DNA of 64,000 nucleotides. It comes from Xanthomonas sp. 10-10 (GTDB taxonomy: Bacteria; Pseudomonadota; Gammaproteobacteria; Xanthomonadales; Xanthomonadaceae). Where the stretch lies: positions 2,790,001 through 2,854,000 of the forward strand of contig NZ_CP144460.1 of assembly GCF_040182365.1 (NCBI RefSeq). The letters run 5' to 3'. The position numbers and the translations under genes are program-made. Shown one piece after another: positions 43,927-53,024 of this stretch (positions are counted from its first letter, which is position 1; every line of letters begins with the position of its first letter). Below the pieces are notes generated by a model. The model made no database searches and was not told the DNA's origin. It saw only the letters and a list, made by a program, of their open reading frames with translations.

Positions 43927-46044
43927 TCAGCCCGCGGCGATCAGCTTGACCATGTCGGCCGGGCTCAACGGCCTGCTGAACCAGTACCCCTGCCCCAGGT
44001 CGCAACCGCGCTCGCGCAGCAGGTTGAATTGCGCTTCCTGCTCGATGCCTTCGGCCACCACGGTGATCCCCAGCGAATGGGCCATGTTGATGATGGCGGT
44101 GGTCAGCGCCAGATCGTCCGGGTCGCGCTGCAGGTCGGCGATGAAGCTCTTGTCGATCTTGACCCCGTCCACCGGCACCTGGCGCAAATGGCTCAAACCG
44201 GAGAAGCCGGTACCGAAGTCGTCCAGCCACACCTTCACCCCGGTGCGGTGCAGCTGATCGAGCAGGCTGGCGGCCATCATCTCGTCGCCGATCACCGCCG
44301 TCTCGGTCAGTTCCAGGTGCAGCCGCGCGGCCGGCAAGCCGGACTCGGCCAGGCACTCGGCCACGGTGTCGATCAGTTCGCCGCTGCGCAGCTGGCGCGG
44401 CGACACATTGACCGAAATGAACAGGCCCTCGCCCACTTCCGGCCATTGCGCCGCTTCCAGGCAGGCCGCGCGCAGCACCTTGGGGCCGATCGTCTCGATC
44501 AACCCGCTCTGCTCGGCGATATCGATAAAGGTAGAGGGCGCAATCGTGCCCAGCGCCGGGTGCTGCCACCGCAGCAGCACCTCCACGCCCACCAGTACGC
44601 GGTCGCTGGTGCGGTAGATCGGTTGATACACCAGCCGCAATTCGTCGCGCTCCCAGGCACCGCGCAGCTCGTGCTCCATGTGCACGCGACGCTCCACCGC
44701 ATGGTCGGCCGCGCGGCTGTAGAAGCGGTGGCAGTTCTTGCCGGCGACCTTGGCCTGGTACATCGCGATGTCGCCGTTCTTCAACAGCGCGGTGGCATCG
44801 TTGGCATCGTCCGGAAACAGTGTGATGCCGATCGAGGTGCCCAGGAACACTTCACGGCCCTGCACGTTCAACGGGCGGCTCAACTCGTGCACCAGGCGGT
44901 CCGCCAGCTGTGCGGCGAGCAGGCTGACATCGCCGCTTTGCAGCAGGATCACGAACTCGTCGCCGCCGAAGCGCGCCAGGATCGCATCGTCGCCACCCAG
45001 CGCGGAAACCGCGCGACTGATCCGGCTGGCGAACTGCAGCAAGGCCTCGTCGCCGGCCTCATGCCCTAGCGTGTCGTTGACGCGCTTGAAGTCGTCGATA
45101 TCGGCGAACAGCAACGCCAGCTTGCTGTTGCTGCTGCGTGCGGTGTTGAGCAGGTGGTCCAGTCCTTCGCGAAAACCGAGGCGATTGGTCAGCCCGGTCA
45201 GCGCATCGGTGTAGGCCATATGACGCACTTCGCGGTCGTGCCGGGCGATGCTTTCGCTCATGCGGCCGAAGGCGGAAATCAGCTCGCCGATTTCGTCGTT
45301 GCGCGGATGCGGCGGCAGTTGCACGGCATAGTCGCCACGCTCGATCTGGCGTGCGGCCGCAGCCAGCAACCGCACCGGCGCCACCAGGGTGCGCTGCACA
45401 TAGATCGCCAGCAGCACGCCCAGCGCCACCAGCGCGGCCAGCAGCACCAGCAACCAGCCCAGATCGCGTTTGCCGATCGCATTGAGGTTCTCGACCAGGG
45501 TCAGGTTGGCGCCAGATTCGATCTTGCGCACCCGCTCGCGCGACATGCCCACGCGCACGCCGCCGATACGCTGATCGCCGACCTTGATCGGCACCGTCAC
45601 GTCCAGCACCTCGGGCGAGGATTGCAGCAACATCGCCTGCGCCGCCACCGCCCTGGCCGCGAGCGGGTCGTTCATGCGCTGTCCGTAGCGCTGCAGGTTG
45701 GGCGTGCCGTCGTGCACCAGCAGGCCGCGCCGGTCGAACACCAGCACATACGTCACCACTTGCTGACGCGACGCATTGCGCACCAGCGCCCCCACCGCGC
45801 CCAGGTCGGAGTAATACAGCGGGTTGGCCAGCCCGGAGGCCAGCTCGGTCGCCAGCGTCTCGCCGCGGGTGCGCAGGCTGCGATCGAACAGCTCGTGCAG
45901 GATCTGCGCGCTCAGCCCGCGCACTTCGCGCTGCATCGCACTCTGGCGTTGCAACAGCGACGCCAGGATCGCGCCGACGAGCAACAGGGTCAGCGCCATG
46001 ACCAACAGGAAACGTGCCTGCAACCCGAAGCGCACCTGACTCAT
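43927..46044 (-). CDS. Membrane GGDEF-EAL protein (c-di-GMP synthesis/breakdown)
   Basis: A 705-residue protein with two membrane spans (about 9-31 and 197-219) enclosing a periplasmic sensor segment of about 165 residues; next come a HAMP-like linker (APVRLLAAAARQIERGDY), GGDEF from about 270 and EAL to the end. The GGDEF signature RFGGDEF is intact but the upstream inhibitory RxxD site is absent. In EAL, the motif is EVLLRW, with SVNVSPRQL, ELTETAV, LDDFGTGFSGL, VKIDKSFI and AEGIEQ, so metal-binding residues are complete. Either activity or both are possible. The start ATG overlaps the upstream PhnD-like gene's stop (ATGA), suggesting that the periplasmic protein is its ligand-sensing partner. 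Confidence 0.93.
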   Translation of the reverse strand: MSQVRFGLQARFLLVMALTLLLVGAILASLLQRQSAMQREVRGLSAQILHELFDRSLRTRGETLATELASGLANPLYYSDLGAVGALVRNASRQQVVTYVLVFDRRGLLVHDGTPNLQRYGQRMNDPLAARAVAAQAMLLQSSPEVLDVTVPIKVGDQRIGGVRVGMSRERVRKIESGANLTLVENLNAIGKRDLGWLLVLLAALVALGVLLAIYVQRTLVAPVRLLAAAARQIERGDYAVQLPPHPRNDEIGELISAFGRMSESIARHDREVRHMAYTDALTGLTNRLGFREGLDHLLNTARSSNSKLALLFADIDDFKRVNDTLGHEAGDEALLQFASRISRAVSALGGDDAILARFGGDEFVILLQSGDVSLLAAQLADRLVHELSRPLNVQGREVFLGTSIGITLFPDDANDATALLKNGDIAMYQAKVAGKNCHRFYSRAADHAVERRVHMEHELRGAWERDELRLVYQPIYRTSDRVLVGVEVLLRWQHPALGTIAPSTFIDIAEQSGLIETIGPKVLRAACLEAAQWPEVGEGLFISVNVSPRQLRSGELIDTVAECLAESGLPAARLHLELTETAVIGDEMMAASLLDQLHRTGVKVWLDDFGTGFSGLSHLRQVPVDGVKIDKSFIADLQRDPDDLALTTAIINMAHSLGITVVAEGIEQEAQFNLLRERGCDLGQGYWFSRPLSPADMVKLIAAG

Positions 46045-46970
46045 TCCATTTCATTCCTGACGTGCTGCAGGCCGGTGCTCAATGCATCCAGACGCCTGCG
46101 ACTCTCGCTATCCAGCGGGTAAAACGCGGTGGTGCCGAAAAAACGTTTGAGCGCCGGTGCGGCCTTCGGGTCGGAGGCGGCCTGCAGCAACACCGCGCGA
46201 AGGCGGCGCTCCACTGCCGGGTCCATGCCGGAGCGCACCATTTCCACCGCCCGCGGCACCGGCGCGCTGCGGTACACGATGCGGAAATCGCGTTTGAATA
46301 CCGGCGGCAGATGCCGCTCGTCGTCCCAATCGAGATTACTGAAGGCCCCGGCATCGATCAGGCGCTTGTGCACGAAAGCGGCGATGTTCAATTTGGAGCC
46401 GACCATCAGATAGCCGACCGAACCAGGCACCTGGGGGTCGTCCGGCGACAGCAGCACATCGCAGGCAATGCCGTTGCGCATCAGCTCCAGCATCGGCACC
46501 AGATAGCCGCTGGTGGACGATGCATTCTGCAACGCCAGGCTATGCCCGCGCAGTTGCGTGAGCGAGCGGATCGGGCTGTCGCGGCGCACGAAAAACACCG
46601 TATGGAAGTCGCGCACACCGCCCCGCTCGGTCATCAGCAAGGGATGTACGCCGCCGCGCCGCTCCAGCAGCATCGCCGCACCGGTGGTCTCGCTGACCCA
46701 GTCGACCCGGCCACGCCGCAGGTAACTGGACATCTGGCGCGCATCCGGCGCCATCAGGATTTCGCCCCGACGGATGCCCACCTCGCGCATGCGCGGCACT
46801 ACGTAGTCCAGCAGCGGTTTGAGTTGATCGTAATGTGTGGCGGGGTCATCGCTGATCCGCCCGAGCACCAGTACCGAGGAGGGCGCTGCCGCAGCCGTCA
46901 CGGCCAAGCCTGCACCGGCCACCAGCCAGCAGGCAATCAGACACCATTGTAGACCGCGCAAAACGGACAC
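46041..46970 (-). CDS. PhnD-like periplasmic substrate-binding protein
   Basis: A 309-residue protein starting at GTG after AGGGGA, with an N-terminal signal sequence or anchor (WCLIACWLVAGAGLAVTAAAA). It has the PhnD-like fold features SYLRRGRVDWVSETTGAAML, ALQNASSTSGYLVPMLEL and DFRIVYRSAPVPRAVEM. PhnD proteins bind phosphonates, phosphite or related oxyanions for ABC importers, but no permease or ATPase gene is here. Instead the gene overlaps a GGDEF-EAL gene, suggesting a sensory role. Confidence 0.85.
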   Translation of the reverse strand: MSVLRGLQWCLIACWLVAGAGLAVTAAAAPSSVLVLGRISDDPATHYDQLKPLLDYVVPRMREVGIRRGEILMAPDARQMSSYLRRGRVDWVSETTGAAMLLERRGGVHPLLMTERGGVRDFHTVFFVRRDSPIRSLTQLRGHSLALQNASSTSGYLVPMLELMRNGIACDVLLSPDDPQVPGSVGYLMVGSKLNIAAFVHKRLIDAGAFSNLDWDDERHLPPVFKRDFRIVYRSAPVPRAVEMVRSGMDPAVERRLRAVLLQAASDPKAAPALKRFFGTTAFYPLDSESRRRLDALSTGLQHVRNEME

Positions 46971-47021
46971 TCCCCTAGAGCCGCGGACAGCCTAGCCGAA
47001 TCTTTGAAGATGTGACAGACG

Positions 47022-47786
47022 TCAGTTTCCGGCACGCCTGGCCAGCATTGCCATGCGCTGCGCATCGGACAGGATGCCGCGGATCAGCCGCACCTCCTGC
47101 TCGGTCATCTCCGCGCGCAGCAGCAACCGCCGCAACTTGCGCATCGCCGACTCCGGCGCGCGGCCCTTGTGGAAGTCGATCTCGTCCAGGGTCTCGCCCA
47201 GCTGGCCGAACATGCCTTCCAGCTGCGCATGGCTGGCCGGCCCGTCGCGCAGGCCGGAGGCCGGTACCGGCACGGGGTTGGCCTCGCCGGCGGCCAATTG
47301 CGCCAGCCGCACCTCATAGGCCAGCACCTGCACCGCCGCCGCCAGATTGAGCGAACTGAACTGCGGGTCGGACGGGATATGTACCGCCGCATGGCAGAGC
47401 TGCAATTCGTCGTTGGTCAGGCCGGTGCGCTCGCGGCCAAACACGAACGCCACCTCGGCCGGCTCGCCCGCCTTGGCCAGGGCGCGCTGCGCGCCTTCGT
47501 CCGGCAGCAATTCTTCCAGCGCCACACGGCGCGCCCGTGCAGTGCAGCCGATCACCAGCGTGCAGTCGGCCACCGCCTCGCCGAGCGTGTCGAACAGCGG
47601 CGCATTGCCCAGCACGTCCTCGGCACCGGCCGAGCGCCGATAGGCGTCTTCATCGAGCGCGCGCTCGGGGGCCACCAACACCAGCCGCGAGACACCCATG
47701 GTCTTCATCGCACGCGCGGCGGCGCCGATGTTGCCTGGATGCTGGGTACCGACGAGAACAAAACGGATGCGCTGACTGACGGACAT
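47022..47786 (-). CDS. trmJ: tRNA (cytidine/uridine-2'-O-)-methyltransferase TrmJ
   Basis: SPOUT-class enzyme that 2'-O-methylates position 32 of several tRNAs. The 254-residue protein has RFVLVGTQHPGNIGAAARAM, AFVFGRERTGLTNDEL and SSLNLAAAVQVLAYEVRL, the three trefoil-knot motifs. The C-terminal 90 residues form the TrmJ-specific extension. It is divergent from suhB, 116 bp apart. Confidence 0.94.
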   Translation of the reverse strand: MSVSQRIRFVLVGTQHPGNIGAAARAMKTMGVSRLVLVAPERALDEDAYRRSAGAEDVLGNAPLFDTLGEAVADCTLVIGCTARARRVALEELLPDEGAQRALAKAGEPAEVAFVFGRERTGLTNDELQLCHAAVHIPSDPQFSSLNLAAAVQVLAYEVRLAQLAAGEANPVPVPASGLRDGPASHAQLEGMFGQLGETLDEIDFHKGRAPESAMRKLRRLLLRAEMTEQEVRLIRGILSDAQRMAMLARRAGN

Positions 47787-47902
47787 GAACGGAGATTGGG
47801 GAGCTGTTCGGCCGTAGATGGTAAACTGCGCGGCCGGCTTTCGCGCCGGACCGCTCTTTTACCTTCGCCATTTCCGATTCTGCCTTCACGGGAGCTTTAA
47901 CC

Positions 47903-48736
47903 ATGCAGAAACCCGCCGTCACCGTCATGGTCAAAGCCGCCCGCCTCGCCGGCAATGTGCTGTTGCGCGGTATCAACAAGCTGGATGCACTCAACGTGGT
48001 GCAAAAGGGCCGCATGGACTACGCCAGCGAAGTCGATGCCGATGCCGAGAAGGTCATCATCAAGGAACTCAAGCGCGGTTACCCCGAGTACGCCGTGTTT
48101 GGCGAAGAAGGCGGCGTGCAGGGCGGCAAGAGTGGCCGTTACACCTGGGTCATCGACCCGCTCGATGGCACCAGCAACTACCTGCGTGGGTTTCCGCACT
48201 ACTGCGTGTCGATCGCCCTGGTCGAAAACGGCGAACCTACCGATGCGGTGATCTTCGATCCGCTACGCAACGAGCTTTTCACCGCCAGCCGCGGCGCCGG
48301 CGCCGTGCTCAACGACCGCCGCATCCGCATCGCCGAGCGAAAGGATCTGGACGGCGCAATGATCCACACCGGCTTCCCGCCGCGCGAGCGCGCACGGATC
48401 AGTGCGCAGTTGAAGTGCGTCGATGCCCTGCTGGTCCAGGCCGAAGACGTGCGCCGCACCGGCTCAGCCGCGCTGGACCTGGCGTATGTGGCCTGCGGTC
48501 GCGCCGATGCCTACTTCGAAGCCGGCGTCAAAGCCTGGGACATCGCCGCGGGCGTGCTGCTGGTACGCGAGGCCGGTGGCCGCGTCTGCGACTACAAGGG
48601 CGCCACTCCGCCGCGCATGGACAACATGGGCCCGGAAACCCAGCAGATCGTGGCCGGCAACATCAAGATCAGCGACGCGCTGCAGAAGGTCATCGTCAAC
48701 ACCGGCTACGCCCGCGAGTTCGACGCCAAGTTCTGA
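47903..48736 (+). CDS. suhB: Inositol-1-monophosphatase family protein SuhB
   Basis: Mg-dependent phosphatase; in enterobacteria SuhB also joins ribosomal RNA antitermination complexes. The 277-residue product has metal-site motifs [24 protein letters not shown] and [19 protein letters not shown]. The first ATG gives the full family N-terminus. Its last 30 or so bases reappear in altered form 186 bp downstream, part of a tandem duplication. Confidence 0.94.
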   Translation: MQKPAVTVMVKAARLAGNVLLRGINKLDALNVVQKGRMDYASEVDADAEKVIIKELKRGYPEYAVFGEEGGVQGGKSGRYTWVIDPLDGTSNYLRGFPHYCVSIALVENGEPTDAVIFDPLRNELFTASRGAGAVLNDRRIRIAERKDLDGAMIHTGFPPRERARISAQLKCVDALLVQAEDVRRTGSAALDLAYVACGRADAYFEAGVKAWDIAAGVLLVREAGGRVCDYKGATPPRMDNMGPETQQIVAGNIKISDALQKVIVNTGYAREFDAKF

Positions 48737-48840
48737 TTGCCTGCAGGCAAACGCAGGAGCGCACCTGGGCGCGATGGGGCTTTATCGGTAAGGCTTCGTC
48801 GCGCCCAGGTGCGCTCCTACACGACAAACCGCAGCAACCG

Positions 48841-48870
48841 AAGAAGGCCGGGATCGATTCCGGCCTTCTT
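48841..48870 (+). terminator. Terminator after suhB (copy 1)
   Basis: Inverted repeat AAGAAGGCCGG/CCGGCCTTCTT with an 8-nt loop. A-rich and T-rich arms permit use in both directions between the convergent suhB and superoxide dismutase genes. Confidence 0.8.
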
Positions 48871-49026
48871 GCGTTGCAGGGTCAGCATCGGCTGCGCCCG
48901 CGAGTTGGACGCCAGGCTCATGGGTTCCCTTGCAATCGTAGGAGCGCACCCGGGCGCGACGGGGGCTTTATCGGTACGGCTTCGTCGCGCCCAGGTGCGC
49001 TCCTACACGACAAACCGCAGCAAACA

Positions 49027-49056
49027 AAGAAGGCCGGGATCGCTCCCGGCCTTCTT
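49027..49056 (-). terminator. Terminator after the superoxide dismutase gene (copy 2)
   Basis: AAGAAGGCCGGG/CCCGGCCTTCTT, 12-bp stem and 6-nt loop, 24 bp after the dismutase stop on the minus strand. A second copy of the terminator at 48841. Confidence 0.8.
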
Positions 49057-49079
49057 GTGTCATAGCCTGCGCGCAGGAC

Positions 49080-49691
49080 TCAGGCGATCGCAGCGTGGTA
49101 GCGGCGCTCGACTTCTTCCCAGTTCACTGCGTTATAGAACGCGCCGATGTATTCCGGGCGACGGTTCTGATACTTCAGGTAGTACGCGTGTTCCCACACG
49201 TCCAGGCCCAGGATCGGGGTATTGCCCTCGAACAACGGGCTGTCCTGATTGGCGGTGCTTTCCACCACCAGCTTCTTGTCCGGGGTCACGCTCAGCCATG
49301 CCCAGCCCGAGCCGAAGCGGCTGACGGCGGCCTTGGTGAAGGCTTCCTTGAACTTCTCGAAACCACCGATGTCCTTGTCGATCGCCTTGGCAACTTCGCC
49401 CTTGGGCCCACCGCCGCCATTGGGCGACAGCACGGTCCAGAACAGCGAATGGTTGGCGTGGCCGCCACCGTTGTTGCGCACCGGGCCCTGCAGGTTTTCC
49501 GGCAGGCTCTTCAGCTTGGACACCAGCTCGTCGATCGGCAGGTCGGCGTATTCGGTCCCTTCCAGCGCCGCGTTGACGTTGTTGATGTAGGTCTGGTGAT
49601 GCTTGGTGTGATGGATTTCCATCGTCTGCGCATCGATGTTCGGTTCCAGCGCGTCGTAGGCGTAGGGCAACTGCGGAAGGGTGTAGGCCAT
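49080..49691 (-). CDS. sod: Superoxide dismutase (Fe/Mn family)
   Basis: Cytoplasmic enzyme that dismutates superoxide to hydrogen peroxide and oxygen. The 203-residue protein has metal ligands in [14 protein letters not shown] (His27), NHSLFW (His near 82) and [15 protein letters not shown] (Asp and His near 168/172). The [13 protein letters not shown] segment and overall pattern favour the Mn-type, though metal preference cannot be fixed from sequence alone. No signal peptide. Convergent with suhB. Confidence 0.95.
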   Translation of the reverse strand: MAYTLPQLPYAYDALEPNIDAQTMEIHHTKHHQTYINNVNAALEGTEYADLPIDELVSKLKSLPENLQGPVRNNGGGHANHSLFWTVLSPNGGGGPKGEVAKAIDKDIGGFEKFKEAFTKAAVSRFGSGWAWLSVTPDKKLVVESTANQDSPLFEGNTPILGLDVWEHAYYLKYQNRRPEYIGAFYNAVNWEEVERRYHAAIA

Positions 49692-49954
49692 GCGTGTCTC
49701 CTGGACTTGCCGCCCGGCGAAGACCGGGCGTTGCGGGGTAGATGGTAAGGACGCCGACGGCGCTTACCAAGGGCAGCGGCAGGGAAACTTCATCCCATTC
49801 GAGCAGGGACCGCGCCCTGTTGGCTGCACACCTTGCACCAGCCCCCGGTTACTTGGATGTGAATCGCGCAGCCGCCCGGCCGCGTTCAAAGTCGACACAG
49901 TCGCGCGACGGCATACTTGCTCTGCCGCACACTCTTCGCTCCCGGAACGTCTTC

Positions 49955-50395
49955 ATGCGCAAGCCCGCTTTGCTGATCGTCGCCATCGTGCTGCTCGTCG
50001 CCGGCTTGTGGGGCATGCGGGCATTGCAGACGCCCAAGCCGCAGTTTGCGCCGCAGCTCAGCGCACCGATCGCCGCCACACCGCCAGCGCGTCAGGTGCC
50101 GCACTTGCCGGCCTTTCTGCCGATCGAAGCCATGGCCACCATCGTCCTGATCCAGCGCGGCGGGCCGTTCCCGCATGCGCAGGATGGCGGCGTCTTCGGC
50201 AACCGCGAACACCGGCTGCCGGAGCGCCCGCGCGGCTACTACCGCGAATACACCGTCGACACACCTGGCAGCACCGACCGCGGTGCACGCCGCATCGTTA
50301 CCGGCGGCACCCCGCCGCAGACCTGGTACTACAGCGACGATCATTACCAGAGCTTCAAGTCGTTCCAGGGCCCGACACCGGAGCAGGCGCCATGA
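49955..50395 (+). CDS. Barnase-type ribonuclease with N-terminal signal or membrane anchor
   Basis: A 146-residue protein. Residues 5-21 are strongly hydrophobic, as a signal or anchor; the linker to about residue 60 is Pro/Ala-rich. The C-terminal half aligns with the guanyl-specific microbial RNases (barnase/T1): Glu98 in RGYYREYTV, Arg109 and Arg113 in STDRGARRIV and His130 in WYYSDDHYQSF match the barnase catalytic Glu73, Arg83/87 and His102. All are present, so activity is expected. The stop overlaps the start of a barstar-like gene (ATGA), which would protect the cytoplasm. Longer reading from 49742 is not supported. Confidence 0.88.
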   Translation: MRKPALLIVAIVLLVAGLWGMRALQTPKPQFAPQLSAPIAATPPARQVPHLPAFLPIEAMATIVLIQRGGPFPHAQDGGVFGNREHRLPERPRGYYREYTVDTPGSTDRGARRIVTGGTPPQTWYYSDDHYQSFKSFQGPTPEQAP

Positions 50396-50817
50396 GCGCG
50401 GGCGACTTTGCGCTGGACCTGTCCGACCCGCAGCAATCGGGCGTCTATCAAGCCGACACCGACGATCTGGACACCATGGCTGCGCTGGCACGCGATGCCG
50501 GCCTGCGTATCCTGCGCGTGGATCTGGCCACCTGCAGCGACAAGCGCATGCTGTTGATGCGCCTGGCCACCCAACTGGACTTCCCCGCCGGCTTCGGCCG
50601 CAACTGGGATGCGTTGAGCGATGCGCTGCGCGATCTGGCGTGGCTGCCCTCCCCGCGCGGCTACGCGCTATTGATCGACGGCGCCGAGGCATTGGCGCAG
50701 GCAGCGCCGAGCGAGCGCGATACCTTGCTGGACATTCTGGACGAAGCCGCCACCAGCTGGGCCACGCGCGGACTGACGTTTGCAGCGTTCGTGGCGCCGG
50801 CCAGCGCTTGCGATTGA
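50392..50817 (+). CDS. Barstar-family ribonuclease inhibitor
   Basis: A 141-residue protein. The region FPAGFGRNWDALSDALRDL (about 64-82) aligns with the barstar helix that plugs the barnase active site, with Asp73 and Asp77 in the places of barstar Asp35 and Asp39. YALLIDGAEAL follows as the barstar core strand. It is about 40 residues longer than barstar at the N-terminus. It overlaps the RNase gene by 4 bp, making co-translation and immediate inhibition likely. Confidence 0.88.
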   Translation: MSAGDFALDLSDPQQSGVYQADTDDLDTMAALARDAGLRILRVDLATCSDKRMLLMRLATQLDFPAGFGRNWDALSDALRDLAWLPSPRGYALLIDGAEALAQAAPSERDTLLDILDEAATSWATRGLTFAAFVAPASACD

Positions 50818-51028
50818 GTGAGCCGGCTCACCATTGCTGCCTGAAGATGACAGACGCGTTACCTGCATGCGCGGCGTCGCTTGCTTGTAGCTGAGTGCAA
50901 TTTGCAAATGACGGTATGAGGCGCGGCCTGCGAAGCGTAGTCATCGCCCGCAGGGACGCAGCGATGCCTGCGCGAACAAACAGCGCAGCGCGACACCCAA
51001 GGCCGGCACGCAACAGCGCGCCGGCGGA

Positions 51029-52921
51029 CTACTCCAGCTCGCTCCAGCGCGCGTATGCCGCATCCAGCTGCGCCTGCGCGTCGCTCAAGGCTGCGGTGTG
51101 CGCGGTCATTGCCGCACTGTCGCGCTGATAGAACCCCGGGTCGTTCATTGCCTCGGTCAGCGCGGCAACCTGCTGCTCCAGCGTCTCGATCAAGCCAGGC
51201 AATTGCTCCAGTTCGCGCGCCTCCTTGTAGCTCAGCTTGCGCTTGGGCGCGGCATCCACCGCTGCCGCCGCAACTGCCACGGGCGTGGTCGCTGCAGCAG
51301 TCGCCGAGGCCTTGGCGACCGCCATCGCGTTGGGCGCCGGGGTGCGCCGCTGGCGCAACGAATCGCTGTAACCGCCGACGTAATCGCCGATCAGGCCATC
51401 GCCTTCCATCACCAGCGTCGAGGTCACCACGTTGTCGAGGAAGTCGCGGTCATGGCTGACCAGCAGCAAGGTGCCGGTGTACTCGCCCAGCAGCTCCTCC
51501 AGCAACTCCAGCGTCTCCACGTCCAGATCGTTGGTCGGTTCGTCCATCACCAGCAGGTTGGACGGCTGCGCGAACAGCCGCGCCAGCAGCAGGCGATTGC
51601 GCTCGCCACCGGACAGGCGGGTGATCGGCGCGCGGGCGCGCTCGGGCGTGAACAGGAAGTCCTGCAGATACGCATGCACATGTTTGCGCTTGCCGTTGAT
51701 CTCCAGGAAATCGCGGCCTTCGGCCACGTTTTCGATGGCGCTCCAGTCCTCGCGCAGGGTCGAGCGGTACTGATCGAAATACGCAATCTGCAGATTGGTG
51801 CCGATGCGGATTTCGCCTTCCTGCGCCTGCAGGTCGCCCAGCAGCAACTTGAGCAAGGTGGTCTTGCCGCTGCCGTTGGGGCCGATCAGGCCGATGCGAT
51901 CGCCACGCTGGATGATGGTCGAAAAATCCTTGACCATCGTGCGTGCGCCGAACGCAAAGCCGACCTCCTTGGCCTCGATCACCTTCTTGCCGGACGACTC
52001 GCCCTGCGAGACTTCCATGCGCACATTGCCGGTCAGATCGCGCCGCTGCACGCGCTCGTTGCGCATCGACTCCAGACGCCGCACACGGCCTTCGTCGCGG
52101 GTCCGCCGCGCCTTGATGCCCTGGCGGATCCAGATTTCTTCCTGTGCCAGCATCTTGTCGAAGCGCGCGTTTTCCTGCGCCTGCGCATTGAGCCGTTCTT
52201 CGCGGCGGCGCTCGTAATTGGCCCAGTCGCCCGGCCAGCTGGTGACCTGGCCACGGTCGATCTCGACGATGCGGGTGGCCAACGCACGCAAAAAGCGCCG
52301 GTCATGGGTCACAAACAGCACGCTGCCGTTCCAGCCTTTCAGGAACGACTCCAGCCAATCGATCGCTTCGATATCCAGATGGTTGGTCGGCTCGTCCAGC
52401 AGCAGCACATCCGGCGAGGACACCAGCGAGCGCGCCAGCAGCACGCGTCGCTTCATGCCGCCGGACAGCCGCGCAAATTCCGCATCGCCGTCCAGTTCCA
52501 GCTTGGTCAGCGTCTCGCCGACGCGCTGATCCAGCGCCCAGCCCTCGGCCGCGTCGATCTTGGCCTGCACCTTGCCGAACGCGTCGGCGTCGAACACCTC
52601 GGCATGGCTGAGCTGGTGGAATTCGGCCAGCCAGTGGCCCAGTTCGCCCAGCCCATCGGCGACCACATCGAACACGCTGCCGCCGGTGCCCTGCGGCACC
52701 TCCTGCTCCAGCCGTGCAATGCGCACGCCCTGCTGCACGCGCACTTCGCCGTCATCGGGCTTGAGCTCGCCGGCGATCAATTTCATCAAGGTCGATTTGC
52801 CGGCGCCGTTGCGACCGATCAGGGCGATACGCTCGCCCGGCTCGATCGTGAGGTCGGTTTTTTCCAGCAACAAGGGGCCGCCGACGCTGTAGTCGACGCT
52901 TTGCAGAGTGATTAAAGGCAT
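51029..52921 (-). CDS. uup: ABC-F ATPase Uup
   Basis: Duplicated ATP-binding protein of the ABC-F class, acting on ribosomes or in replication-linked processes rather than transport. The 630 residues contain two ABC domains: Walker A in LIGRNGAGKSTLMK (about 36) and LIGPNGSGKTTLLK (about 345), with signatures LSGGMKRR and LSGGERNR and Walker B LLLDEPTNHLD and LVMDEPTNDLD. An arm/linker between them is Arg-rich. The C-terminal 80 residues form the coiled coil that characterises Uup. An inverted repeat pair separates it from the divergent dbpA. Confidence 0.93.
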   Translation of the reverse strand: MPLITLQSVDYSVGGPLLLEKTDLTIEPGERIALIGRNGAGKSTLMKLIAGELKPDDGEVRVQQGVRIARLEQEVPQGTGGSVFDVVADGLGELGHWLAEFHQLSHAEVFDADAFGKVQAKIDAAEGWALDQRVGETLTKLELDGDAEFARLSGGMKRRVLLARSLVSSPDVLLLDEPTNHLDIEAIDWLESFLKGWNGSVLFVTHDRRFLRALATRIVEIDRGQVTSWPGDWANYERRREERLNAQAQENARFDKMLAQEEIWIRQGIKARRTRDEGRVRRLESMRNERVQRRDLTGNVRMEVSQGESSGKKVIEAKEVGFAFGARTMVKDFSTIIQRGDRIGLIGPNGSGKTTLLKLLLGDLQAQEGEIRIGTNLQIAYFDQYRSTLREDWSAIENVAEGRDFLEINGKRKHVHAYLQDFLFTPERARAPITRLSGGERNRLLLARLFAQPSNLLVMDEPTNDLDVETLELLEELLGEYTGTLLLVSHDRDFLDNVVTSTLVMEGDGLIGDYVGGYSDSLRQRRTPAPNAMAVAKASATAAATTPVAVAAAAVDAAPKRKLSYKEARELEQLPGLIETLEQQVAALTEAMNDPGFYQRDSAAMTAHTAALSDAQAQLDAAYARWSELE

Positions 52922-52933
52922 GGCGCAATTGTA

Positions 52934-53012
52934 CGGGAATCGGGAATGGTGAATCGGGAATGGAAAAAAGCCTTCGCCGTTGCGATTCCCGATTCCCTAC
53001 TCCCGATTCCCG
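52934..53012. repeat. Inverted pair of GGGAATCGGGA-type repeats between uup and dbpA
   Basis: Arm 52934-52961 is ACGGGAATCGGGAATGGTGA followed by another ATCGGGAATGG. Arm 52982-53012 is GCGATTCCCGATTCCCTA followed by CTCCCGATTCCCG. This is the same pair seen at argG-argF'; here it lies wholly between divergent genes, just before the dbpA start. Confidence 0.8.
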
Positions 53013-53024
53013 CTAAAATGCGCC

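Larger units (their letters stand above)
48700..49061. repeat. 186-bp tandem duplication: suhB 3' end, hairpin repeat and terminator
   Basis: Unit 1 (about 48700-48875) contains the end of suhB, a GTAGGAGCGCACC-type hairpin at 48755-48820 and a terminator at 48841-48870. Unit 2 (about 48886-49061) repeats all three in order: a decayed copy of the suhB end (CGCCCGCGAGTTGGACGCCA), the hairpin at 48938-49006 and a terminator at 49027-49056. Offsets of the three parts are 185-186 bp, so they were duplicated together. Confidence 0.85.

Noticed and set aside
51098..52915. Plus-strand reading of 605 codons opposite uup
   Set aside because: Antisense shadow; the minus strand carries complete ABC-F motifs.
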